Positions 25,495 to 32,653 of a stretch of 56,347 nt of DNA are shown here, piece by piece. How positions within the stretch are numbered: the stretch's first letter is position 1; each line of letters starts with the position of its first letter. The notes beneath the pieces were generated by a model. It did no database searches. It was not told the DNA's origin and worked only from the letters and a program-made list of their open reading frames with translations. This DNA is from Saccharospirillum sp. (GTDB taxonomy: Bacteria > Pseudomonadota > Gammaproteobacteria > Pseudomonadales > Natronospirillaceae): positions 1 through 56,347 of the forward strand of contig JAIUML010000013.1 in assembly GCA_022565595.1 (NCBI GenBank), read 5' to 3'. The translations under genes and the position numbers were made by a program.

Positions 25495-26442
25495 TTAAAA
25501 ACGGAAGAAATTACGGATTTGAAATGCCACAGTGTTGGAAGCAAGTTCATTTTCTCCTGCCAGCGCAGTGGTATAACTAAGTTTTAGCTCGACAGGTAAT
25601 GGTGACTGAGTGAAGAAAAAGCCAACACTGGGAGCCAGCTCCAATTTCCACTTTTCATCTTCCTCTGTATTGCCATTAACAACTGTTTCGCCTGTTGTTG
25701 TGTAACGAACAGGTAGCCCCATGCTTATTTGAATGCCATTTCCTACAACTGTGGAGTAATTCGGCTCAACTTCAAATATAAATTCCGGACCGTACTCAAC
25801 GTCTGCATCTGCTACACCAGGAGAGTAATCCTGCTCTGTATCCAAGAAAATGGACGTTTGATTATAAAAGTTGATGAAAAAGTCGGGTGTGATGAGATAG
25901 TCAAAGGAAAATCTGGCTCCCAAGCCCCATGCACCTCTATCACTCCGGCCAGGGCGAAATGTCTCGTCGCCACCACCCATAACAGCCATGAAGTTGGCTA
26001 GCTCTTCATCGGCATCGTATTGTGAGACTGGGATCTTGATGCCAGGAGTAACAGCAAACCTCATATTGTCACTTTGCGACAACCCATTCGTACCGAGTAT
26101 TTGAAGCTTGGCTCCCACAAACAGGTCATTGGCGCCGCTCAGATCAACGGCCTCGTTGTCTTCTACTTCGCCAGACCATGCGTAACCCGGTGCCCATTGC
26201 AGGCCTGCTGTTACCCACTCATTGATGCCATATTCAAGTGCAATAGAAAGGGTATTAACTGTGATTGTTCCGAACTGAGGGTCCTGCCGGTCTCCACTGC
26301 TATCGAACTCTTTATCTATAGTTGTGAATGAGGGCGCGATCGTAGTACGCAACACACCTTCCGGCAGTACCTTGGCGTCGTCCGCCAATACAGGAAGGGC
26401 CAGACCAGCCAACAAAGGCAGGGCAATGGCTTTTTTAAACAT
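25495..26442 (-). CDS. Outer-membrane beta-barrel protein
   Basis: A 315-residue exported protein with signal peptide MFKKAIALPLLAGLALPVLA and alternating-hydrophobic beta strands throughout, ending in the outer-membrane sorting residue phenylalanine (RNFFRF). Aromatic girdles and acidic loops (GEVEDNEAVDLSGANDLF, NGNTEEDEKW) suit a surface barrel of perhaps 12-14 strands. I do not recognise a specific family; it resembles transporter-like putative outer-membrane proteins. Base composition is lower in GC than neighbouring genes. A GGAG lies 7-8 bases before the ATG. Confidence 0.83.
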   Translation of the reverse strand: MFKKAIALPLLAGLALPVLADDAKVLPEGVLRTTIAPSFTTIDKEFDSSGDRQDPQFGTITVNTLSIALEYGINEWVTAGLQWAPGYAWSGEVEDNEAVDLSGANDLFVGAKLQILGTNGLSQSDNMRFAVTPGIKIPVSQYDADEELANFMAVMGGGDETFRPGRSDRGAWGLGARFSFDYLITPDFFINFYNQTSIFLDTEQDYSPGVADADVEYGPEFIFEVEPNYSTVVGNGIQISMGLPVRYTTTGETVVNGNTEEDEKWKLELAPSVGFFFTQSPLPVELKLSYTTALAGENELASNTVAFQIRNFFRF

Positions 26443-26625
26443 GGTTGTTCTCCAATCTTGTTATCGTTGTTTGCTGGTAGTCAGTCTAGAAGGCTCAGGG
26501 GAACCTGCCACTCAAGATAGCGGAAATCGTAAAGGCATATCAAAGCACTAATGGGATTACGGGCTGTTCAGGCAACAATGTTGATGGGAAAAGGGATTCA
26601 CTTGAAGGTTATTTCATAGTGATTA

Positions 26626-26649
26626 GCAGGGGCAGTAAAATGCCCCTGC
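26626..26649 (-). terminator. Terminator-like hairpin after yajQ
   Basis: GCAGGGGCA gtaaaa TGCCCCTGC is a perfect 9-bp GC-rich stem 10 bp beyond the yajQ stop codon. It also lies in the upstream region of the barrel gene, separating the two transcription units. Confidence 0.6.
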
Positions 26650-26659
26650 CAAATGCGCA

Positions 26660-27145
26660 TCAATCGCGGAAATTATTGAACTGAAGTGGTGTCTCAATGT
26701 CCGACTGTTTCAGCAACGCCATCACAGCCTGAAGGTCATCCCGTTTCTTGCCGTTCACCCGAACCTGCTCGCCCTGGATGGTGGCCTGAACCTTCAGCTT
26801 GCTGTCCTTGATCAGCTTGACGATCTTTTTCGCCGTCGGCTGATCGATGCCCTGCTTGAAGGTCAGTGTCAAAGAGAAGGTTTTGCCGCTGTGCACCGGC
26901 TTGTCTTCCTTGTCTGCACCGGCGGCGCTGATGCTCTGTTTAACGCAGGCCTTGCTGAACAGCTCCTCCAGCTGGTAAACCTGAAAATCCGATTCGGTTT
27001 TCAGCGTCACCGCCAGGCCATTCTGCTCAATGCTGGCCTCGACCCCGCGGAAATCGAAGCGGGTTGCCAATTCCCGATTGGCGTTATCGACGGCGTGACG
27101 CAACGCCACCTCATCGACTTCGGATACAATATCAAACGTAGGCAT
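26660..27145 (-). CDS. yajQ: YajQ family cyclic-di-GMP/nucleotide-binding protein
   Basis: A 161-residue cytoplasmic protein matching YajQ end to end: MPTFDIVSEVDEVALRHAVD at the start, RFDFRGVEASIEQ, KIVKLIKDSKLKVQATIQGE and VRVNGKKRDDLQAVMALLK near the end. The family has two ferredoxin-like domains, and members in Xanthomonas and Pseudomonas bind cyclic-di-GMP and affect virulence gene expression; the E. coli protein was first described as a nucleic-acid or nucleotide binder. It is last in a minus-strand run starting with the RHH gene, 29 bp after the preceding hypothetical gene. Confidence 0.95.
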   Translation of the reverse strand: MPTFDIVSEVDEVALRHAVDNANRELATRFDFRGVEASIEQNGLAVTLKTESDFQVYQLEELFSKACVKQSISAAGADKEDKPVHSGKTFSLTLTFKQGIDQPTAKKIVKLIKDSKLKVQATIQGEQVRVNGKKRDDLQAVMALLKQSDIETPLQFNNFRD

Positions 27146-27174
27146 AAGCCCCTCCTTACTGATTACAGCCTGCT

Positions 27175-27546
27175 CTATTCAAAATCGAGCCGTGCTAATT
27201 GATTACGATTGCGCAAAGCGTCTTCCCGATTGGCAAACAACTGAATAGCAGCGGGCGTCACTAGCAGCGCCTTGCTGTCGACCAGCCCGATAAAGCCCGC
27301 CTTGTACTGCTCAACGAACCGACCATCCAGACAGGTCAACTGGTGCTCATCGGTCAGGGGCTGTAACTGAATCAAGCCATTGCCCAACGGGTCACCCACA
27401 GCCTCAAGGTGCTTATACAAGGCCATCGCCCCCTCGCTCAGCAACAACACCGGCCCACCACGCAGGCGCACCCGCTCGGCTGCTTGTCCGCTGGGCAGGG
27501 TGCATTGTTCGACACCTTCAACGATGTCCGACGTGCCGTAAAACAT
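27175..27546 (-). CDS. Hypothetical protein
   Basis: I do not recognise this 123-residue protein. It has no signal peptide or membrane segment. Short beta-strand-rich stretches (RLRGGPVLLLSEGAMALYKHLEAVG split by turns, FIGLVDSKALLVTPAAIQLF) suggest a compact cytoplasmic domain. The two cysteines (EQCTL and LTCLD) are far apart. It sits between the GNAT toxin-like gene and yajQ on the same strand with short gaps, so co-transcription is plausible, but nothing shows a shared function. Confidence 0.7.
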   Translation of the reverse strand: MFYGTSDIVEGVEQCTLPSGQAAERVRLRGGPVLLLSEGAMALYKHLEAVGDPLGNGLIQLQPLTDEHQLTCLDGRFVEQYKAGFIGLVDSKALLVTPAAIQLFANREDALRNRNQLARLDFE

Positions 27547-27609
27547 GGGAATCCATCAAAAAACAGGGACGCACAGTTTAGAGCGCCCGCCGCGTGACAA
27601 CAAGCGGCC

Positions 27610-28107
27610 TTATAACCAACCCTTGCGGCGCCAGCCTTGCAGACTGCCATAGGAGACAAACAGCAGACCCCGATCCTCATTCAAAGGCTCAAACACCCCA
27701 CTGCCAGCGAGCCAACGCTCAGCCTCGGTTGTAGGCGCTTGCGCGATAACACCAACCCCACCGCGTGTCTCTAGCTCAGTCAGCGCCTGTTTTAACGCCA
27801 CCTGCAATGCCCAGCGACCAAGCCCTGCTCGCTGTTTCGGCTCGGACACTGCCAAACCACAGAGCCCCACCACCGGTTTGGGGGCAAGCGCAACCGAAGT
27901 CGCCTCCTCAGCACCGCGCAGCACCAGTGACATGGGTTGCAAACCAAACCAGGCTACCACCTCCGACGGGTTCGCCAACACCCAGGCCCTGGCCACCTCC
28001 AACCGCTGCAAAGACCACAGTTGAGCCGACCAGTAATCCCGGCTCCAGGCGTTGCTGCCGACAAAAGGCAGCGCCCGATCCGCCTCAACCATCGGTCGAA
28101 AGTGCAT
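27610..28107 (-). CDS. GNAT acetyltransferase, TacT-like toxin candidate
   Basis: A 165-residue GNAT-fold protein. The acetyl-CoA strand and loop read GLCGLAVSEPKQRAGLGRWA, matching the V-x-x-x-x-x-Q/R-x-x-G-x-G/A motif A, followed by the helix VALKQALTELE and strand VGVIAQAPTTEAERWLAGSG. Length, order and the segment around LAVSEPKQRAGLG resemble TacT-type toxins, which acetylate the amino acid on charged tRNAs and stop translation. The usual Y-x-x-x-G-F tyrosine near the end is absent (RWLAGSGVFEPL), so catalysis could differ. The start overlaps the upstream RHH gene by 23 bp, as in GNAT/RHH toxin-antitoxin operons. An ordinary acetyltransferase remains possible. Confidence 0.75.
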   Translation of the reverse strand: MHFRPMVEADRALPFVGSNAWSRDYWSAQLWSLQRLEVARAWVLANPSEVVAWFGLQPMSLVLRGAEEATSVALAPKPVVGLCGLAVSEPKQRAGLGRWALQVALKQALTELETRGGVGVIAQAPTTEAERWLAGSGVFEPLNEDRGLLFVSYGSLQGWRRKGWL

Positions 28108-28366
28108 TCACCGCTCCACTGCCCACTGCAAACCACTCAGAATTCAATGACCATTCCCGATCCATCAAACCCAACAAACGTTCAAACTCCGCCTCATCCA
28201 ACACCCGACGCTGCTGAGCTTCCCGCCAACGATCAATCGCATCCACCAAAGCCGAAGCCACCACCTCATCCACAGTCACCCCACTGGCCGTAACGAGAGC
28301 CGTCAACTGCTGCTGCACCTCAGCAGGCAAGTGAACACTCACAACCGTCGATTTGTCGTTATCCAT
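28085..28366 (-). CDS. Ribbon-helix-helix (DUF1778-like) antitoxin candidate
   Basis: A 93-residue protein. The N terminus fits a ribbon-helix-helix DNA-binding domain: strand STVVSVHLPAEV, helix QQLTALVTASG, helix DEVVASALVDAIDRWRE. The C-terminal part (RRVLDEAEFERLLGLMD) looks like the toxin-wrapping tail of DUF1778 antitoxins such as TacA, which neutralise the partner GNAT enzyme and repress their own operon. It is the upstream gene of the pair and overlaps the GNAT start. No clear palindromic operator is visible before it. The family call is by motif and context only. Confidence 0.7.
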   Translation of the reverse strand: MDNDKSTVVSVHLPAEVQQQLTALVTASGVTVDEVVASALVDAIDRWREAQQRRVLDEAEFERLLGLMDREWSLNSEWFAVGSGAVNALSTDG

Positions 28367-28529
28367 CCTTAAATCCGCCTATATAGAAGCTCTAACTGTG
28401 TTCTGAGCAGACTGCTTACTATCCATAAGCCTAGAATCCAGAAGCAAAACTGTCGAACGCCGACCACAAACCCTATAGAGACCCGCCAGAATTCGGTACC
28501 ATAGGCCTCAAATTCAAACACAGATTCCC

Positions 28530-28895
28530 ATGGCCAAAATTGTATTCAAACTCGGCGGCGTCAGCGAAGAAGAAGCAGACGACGTCCGTCAACTGCTCGA
28601 AGAGCACGGCTTCGAAACCTACGAGACCACCGCCGGCCGCTGGCATATCTCCATCGCTGCCATCTGGCTCGTACACAACGAAGACAAACCCCGCGCCCGA
28701 GAACTCATCGACGCCTACCAGGTCGAGCGCTCCAAACGCATGCAACAGGAATACGCCGACGCCAAAGCCAGCGGCCAGGCCCCCACCTGGCTGGATCGCT
28801 TCCGCGAAGACCCCATCACCTTCCTCGCCGTCCTCATCGGCCTGAGCTTCATAGCCGGCCTCTCGCTGATACCGTTTTTCGGGTTTATTGGCTGA
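28530..28895 (+). CDS. DUF6164-like protein with C-terminal membrane anchor
   Basis: A 121-residue protein. An N-terminal cytoplasmic domain (1-75, MAKIVFKLGGVSEEEADDV and YETTAGRWHISIAAIWL) resembles the DUF6164 family, whose fold recalls small signal-transducing ferredoxin-like domains. A charged linker and one membrane helix follow (about 97-118, ITFLAVLIGLSFIAGLSLIP). The function is unknown. It is transcribed alone on the plus strand, and the codons are strongly GC-ending. Confidence 0.8.
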   Translation: MAKIVFKLGGVSEEEADDVRQLLEEHGFETYETTAGRWHISIAAIWLVHNEDKPRARELIDAYQVERSKRMQQEYADAKASGQAPTWLDRFREDPITFLAVLIGLSFIAGLSLIPFFGFIG

Positions 28896-28940
28896 TTACT
28901 CCCTGATACGAAAATCCTGGGTTCACTACTGAGTCAGAAT

Positions 28941-29057
28941 CCGCTCCGGCTACCGGGTAGGCCTATCCGGGGTCGCCGTAAACCCATCCATGGGGGCTTG
29001 ACGGCAGCCGTCCAGGCTGCCGACATCCCCGGATAGGCCTACCCGGCATCCGGCGCT
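28941..29057. repeat. Palindromic repeat family, copy 2
   Basis: Arms CCGGGTAGGCCTATCCGGGG (28953-28972) and CCCCGGATAGGCCTACCCGG (29027-29046) are perfectly complementary over 20 bp. Inner hairpin GGCAGCC gtcca GGCTGCC at 29003-29021. Compared with copy 1 the arms differ by a C-to-T change on the left matched by G-to-A on the right, so pairing is kept. With copy 3 it fills most of the 483-bp gap before moxR; no gene is seen there. Confidence 0.88.
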
Positions 29058-29110
29058 AGTCAGTTGCTGCCAGTTAGACATCCCCGTATGTATGAGTTGC
29101 CGATGATGAA

Positions 29111-29239
29111 AGCGCCGGGTGCGGGTAGGGCCTCTGAAGGGTGTCGACAGCCAAGGATGGCTGTCGCCAAGCCCCCATGGACGGGTTGAGTGGGCGGCAT
29201 ACCGCGCGTCCCTTCAGAGGCCCTACCCGTGCGCGGCGC
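29111..29239. repeat. Palindromic repeat family, copy 3 (inverted, diverged arms)
   Basis: Arms CGGGTAGGGCCTCTGAAGGG (29122-29141) and CCCTTCAGAGGCCCTACCCG (29210-29229) are perfectly complementary, though their sequence differs from copies 1 and 2. Inner hairpin GACAGCC aaggat GGCTGTC at 29146-29165. Reverse-complemented, the interior (CCCGTCCATGGGGGCTTGGC) aligns with the other copies, so it is the same family inserted in the opposite direction. Confidence 0.83.
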
Positions 29240-29378
29240 GAACCACCGCCACAGAACTCCCCAAACGACTAAACAAAATAACAAAAGAAAGAAACCGTAA
29301 AGGCCCATTGGAAAGCTGTGAACTGTGCCCATTTTTCTGCAACCATAGACGAACAACGATCAGAATAGTGACACTCCA

Positions 29379-30335
29379 ATGTCTGCAACACACGCTCTGA
29401 TAGACCTGAAAACCGCCCTGCAACAACGTATATTGGGCCAACCTGAACTGATAGAATCCTTGATGCTGGCCCTGCTCGCCGACGGCCACCTGCTGGTCGA
29501 AGGCGCCCCCGGGCTCGCCAAGACCACCGCCATTAAAGCCCTCGCCGAAGGGCTCGACGGCCAGTTCCAGCGAATACAGTTCACCCCCGACTTGATGCCC
29601 TCGGACATCACCGGCTCCGACATCTACCGCGCCGAAGAACATCGGTTCGAATTCAACCCCGGCCCCATCTTCGCCAACCTCGTACTGGCCGACGAAATCA
29701 ACCGCGCCCCGGCCAAGGTGCAGTCTGCCCTGCTCGAAGCCATGTCCGAACGGCAAGTCTCCGTTGGTAACCAGACCTACCCGCTCGAGCAGCCCTTCCT
29801 GGTCATGGCCACCCAGAACCCCATTGAGCACGAAGGCACCTACCCACTGCCCGAAGCCCAACTCGACCGTTTCCTGATGAAAGTCAGCCTCGACTACCCC
29901 GACGTTCAAACCGAGCGCCAGGTACTGGAACTGGCCCGGCAGCAGGAAGCTCACCATGAGCAAAGCCTGCCCAGATTGTCGTTAACCGCTGTACTTGAAG
30001 CGCGCCAGGCCCTGAACGACATTCACGTCGCCGAGGCCGTATCGGATTACATCGTCCACCTGGTCGATGCCAGCCGCCGCCCTGAACAATACGATTCTGA
30101 CCTCGAAGGCCTGGTTGACTTCGGCGCCTCGCCACGAGGCACCATAGCGCTCGACCGCTGCGCCCGAGCACTCGCCTGGCTGGAAGGGGAGTCCTTTATT
30201 ACACCCGAACACGTACAGCGCGTCGCGCCACGCATACTTGGCCACCGTCTGGTACTGTCACTTTCGGCGCAGGCCGCCGGGTGGGATGGCCCCAAAGCCG
30301 TGGACCGCTTGTTGGCGATCGTGCCCGTTGCCTGA
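29379..30335 (+). CDS. MoxR-family AAA+ ATPase
   Basis: First gene of the Bat operon. MoxR ATPases act as chaperones, usually with von Willebrand A partners encoded beside them. The 318-residue protein has Walker A VEGAPGLAKTT (about 40-50), the MoxR segment QFTPDLMPSDITGSDIY, Walker B LVLADEINRAPAKVQSALLE, sensor 1 MATQNPIEHEGTYPLPEAQL and sensor 2 within SPRGTIALDRCARA. The start ATG at 29379 has only a weak ribosome site. It lies 10 bp before the DUF58 gene. Bat operons are linked to stress resistance and aerotolerance in other bacteria; the role here is inferred. Confidence 0.95.
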   Translation: MSATHALIDLKTALQQRILGQPELIESLMLALLADGHLLVEGAPGLAKTTAIKALAEGLDGQFQRIQFTPDLMPSDITGSDIYRAEEHRFEFNPGPIFANLVLADEINRAPAKVQSALLEAMSERQVSVGNQTYPLEQPFLVMATQNPIEHEGTYPLPEAQLDRFLMKVSLDYPDVQTERQVLELARQQEAHHEQSLPRLSLTAVLEARQALNDIHVAEAVSDYIVHLVDASRRPEQYDSDLEGLVDFGASPRGTIALDRCARALAWLEGESFITPEHVQRVAPRILGHRLVLSLSAQAAGWDGPKAVDRLLAIVPVA

Positions 30336-30345
30336 GGCTGGCCCC

Positions 30346-31257
30346 ATGGCGACTGAATTTCCCATCAAAGGAAGCAAGGTTGAACTCAAAGACCTGCTTG
30401 CACTGCAATTGCTGGCTACGGACCTGGAGCGGGTAAAAAGCCAGCGCAGTCGTAGCCGCCAGTTGGGTGAGCAGCGTTCCACCTGGCGCGGCGAGGGGCG
30501 CGAGTTTGCCGAACTCAAGGCCTATCAGAGTGGTGATGATGTCCGTCGTATCGACTGGCACGTCACCGCGCGCAAGCAGGCACCCTTCGTCAAGGTGATG
30601 GAAGACGATCGTCAATCGCCGCAACTGATCTGGGTCGACCTGTCATCCACGCTCTATTTCGGCAGTGAGCGCTGCTTTAAATCCGTCCTGGCCTGCCATC
30701 TTGCGGCCTTTCTGGCCTGGCGGTTGACGGCGCGGCGCCATCCAGTAATTGCCTGGGTTACTGACGGGCACGAGACGGTGCCCATGGCGTTAAATCGCAG
30801 CGCCCAGGTGCCGTTGTTTTGCCAGCAACTGGTGCAGGCTCATCAGCGCCTGGCAGAAGGCTATTTGCACGCAATGGCACTACCAAAACCGAGTCGCATT
30901 GCTACCCAGTTGCGTCAACACCCGGATGTCTGGTTGATCGGCGATCTGGGCCATTGGCGACCAGACAGCCTGCAACAGGCGTTGCCCCGACGCCGCACCC
31001 GTTCACTGATGCTGGTGCAACCCGTCGACCAGCTCGAGCAGCACATCCCTGCCGCTGGCGTCCTCCAGGTTGGCCTGGGCCAGGACAAGGCTCGGCTCGA
31101 TACCGACGACGACGCCGTGCGGGCCAGTCATCAGCAACGCTTCAATCACCAGCAACAGCGTTGGTTGCAGTGGGCACGGGAACGACAGGCCTGGTTTATG
31201 CCGATCGTCAGCCAGGAGTTTCATTGGTCGGAGGCGCGATCGTGGCCCCAGCCTTGA
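30346..31257 (+). CDS. DUF58 domain protein
   Basis: A 303-residue cytoplasmic DUF58 protein with the family signature EFAELKAYQSGDDVRRIDW followed by TARKQAPFVKVMEDDR. The later part has a degenerate von Willebrand A fold (LIWVDLSSTLYFG, which keeps a DxSxT-like metal loop). DUF58 proteins always accompany MoxR ATPases and are proposed adaptors between the ATPase and its substrates. The start is the ATG at 30346. It overlaps the DUF4381 gene by 16 bp. Confidence 0.92.
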   Translation: MATEFPIKGSKVELKDLLALQLLATDLERVKSQRSRSRQLGEQRSTWRGEGREFAELKAYQSGDDVRRIDWHVTARKQAPFVKVMEDDRQSPQLIWVDLSSTLYFGSERCFKSVLACHLAAFLAWRLTARRHPVIAWVTDGHETVPMALNRSAQVPLFCQQLVQAHQRLAEGYLHAMALPKPSRIATQLRQHPDVWLIGDLGHWRPDSLQQALPRRRTRSLMLVQPVDQLEQHIPAAGVLQVGLGQDKARLDTDDDAVRASHQQRFNHQQQRWLQWARERQAWFMPIVSQEFHWSEARSWPQP

Positions 31258-31697
31258 GTGCACAACCGAATCCGGCTCTGGCCGAATTGCTCGGCCAACT
31301 GGCGCCCAACATGGAGCCTGCCCAGGCCAACATTTGGCCCCTGGCGCCGCTTTATTGGGGGGGCTTATTGCTGCTGATCGCCGCCGTTTCGGCCCTGGTC
31401 TGGTGGTACTGGCGTGGTCGTCGGCAGCGTCGTTACCTCAAGGTCGTCAAGCGTCTGGCGAGCGTCCAGGACACTACGCGCCAGTTGCAACAATTGCATG
31501 CCTTGCTGCGCAACGCGGCCGCCTTGCAGGACCCAACCAACAAAAGCCTCTCCGACGGCCGCTTTGCAGAACTGGTCACCCGGACCCTGGAGCGATCAGA
31601 AGCCCCCCCTTGGGTGAACGCTCACTATCGGCCCAACCCCTCGACAGAGCAGGCACTGGCAGACGCCGAGCGGCTGGTGCGGAGGTGGTGCCGATGA
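31242..31697 (+). CDS. DUF4381 single-pass membrane protein
   Basis: A 151-residue protein of the DUF4381 type: a short N-terminal region (NPALAELLGQLAPNMEPAQA), one membrane helix (LYWGGLLLLIAAVSALVWWY, about 33-53), then a basic, helical cytoplasmic part ending FAELVTRTLERSE and the C-terminal ADAERLVRRWCR. DUF4381 genes mark the proteobacterial Bat operon. The start is GTG at 31242, chosen because GGAGG lies 7 bases before it; a TTG at 31224 with AGGAG is the alternative. Start overlaps DUF58 and stop overlaps the next gene (ATGA). Confidence 0.83.
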   Translation: MAPALSAQPNPALAELLGQLAPNMEPAQANIWPLAPLYWGGLLLLIAAVSALVWWYWRGRRQRRYLKVVKRLASVQDTTRQLQQLHALLRNAAALQDPTNKSLSDGRFAELVTRTLERSEAPPWVNAHYRPNPSTEQALADAERLVRRWCR

Positions 31698-32653
31698 GCT
31701 TTGCCTGGTTGTGGGCCTTTGCGCTCTTGCCTTTGCCGTGGATCATTCGCCGCTGGGTCAAACCAGTAGAAGCCGGCGACCGGCTTGAGCACCCACTGTT
31801 GTACCAGTGGGCCAATATGTCACCCCAGGGCAATGTACGGCTTCGCCACAAGGGCATCTGGTTGTGGTTGGCCTGGGCCATGCTGGTGCTGGCCCTGGCC
31901 CGGCCGCAAACACCAGGCCCGCTGATTCTGCCCGACGAGCCAGCCCGACACCTGATGCTGGTGCTCGACCTCTCGCTCAGTATGGAAGAACCTGACATGA
32001 CCTGGCAGGGCGCTCAGGTTAGCCGATACTACGCCTTGCAACGGGTGGTGGACGAGTTTCTGCAACAACGACAGGGAGATGCCGTGGGTGTGGCCGTTTT
32101 TGGTGATTTTGCCGCCATTCACACCCCGCTGACGCCCGACATCGAAGCCGTGCGCTCTATGGTCGATGAACTGCGCCCGGGCATGGCCGGTCGGCAAACC
32201 GCTATGGGCGATGGCATTGGCCTGGCGGTGCAACGGCTGCGTGACTACGACGCGCCAGACAAGGTCATCATTCTGCTTTCGGATGGCGACAACAACGCCG
32301 GTGAACTGGAGCCACTGGAGGCGGCTCGAGCCGCTGCGGCCAGCGATATAAGGGTCTACAGTATTGCCTTCGGCGGAGAACGCCAGGCCGGAGTGTTTGG
32401 GTTTTTTCAGGGCTCTCAAATGGACGAAGGACAACTGCAGAGGATGTCTGACTTGACCGGCGGACAATTCTTCCGAGCCCGCAGCAGCGACGAACTCTTG
32501 CAGGCCTATCAACGCATCAGTGAACTGGAATCGGGTCAGTTCCGCACCTTGCCACAACGCCAGGTGCAGGAGCATTTCGTGTGGCCTGTGCTGTTGGCCC
32601 TTGGCCTGGTTGTACTGGGCGGTCTCTGGAACAGCCGGAGGGCCAAGGCATGA
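31694..32653 (+). CDS. BatA-like von Willebrand A membrane protein
   Basis: A 319-residue inner-membrane protein with a von Willebrand A domain between an N-terminal helix pair and a C-terminal helix (VWPVLLALGLVVLGGLW). The metal-ion-dependent adhesion site is complete: DLSLS (in LMLVLDLSLSMEEPDM), the threonine in HTPLTPD and the aspartate in IILLSDGDNNAGE. BatA binds other Bat proteins in the membrane. The ATG overlaps the DUF4381 stop by 4 bp, and its own stop overlaps the BatB start by 4 bp. Confidence 0.93.
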   Translation: MSFAWLWAFALLPLPWIIRRWVKPVEAGDRLEHPLLYQWANMSPQGNVRLRHKGIWLWLAWAMLVLALARPQTPGPLILPDEPARHLMLVLDLSLSMEEPDMTWQGAQVSRYYALQRVVDEFLQQRQGDAVGVAVFGDFAAIHTPLTPDIEAVRSMVDELRPGMAGRQTAMGDGIGLAVQRLRDYDAPDKVIILLSDGDNNAGELEPLEAARAAAASDIRVYSIAFGGERQAGVFGFFQGSQMDEGQLQRMSDLTGGQFFRARSSDELLQAYQRISELESGQFRTLPQRQVQEHFVWPVLLALGLVVLGGLWNSRRAKA

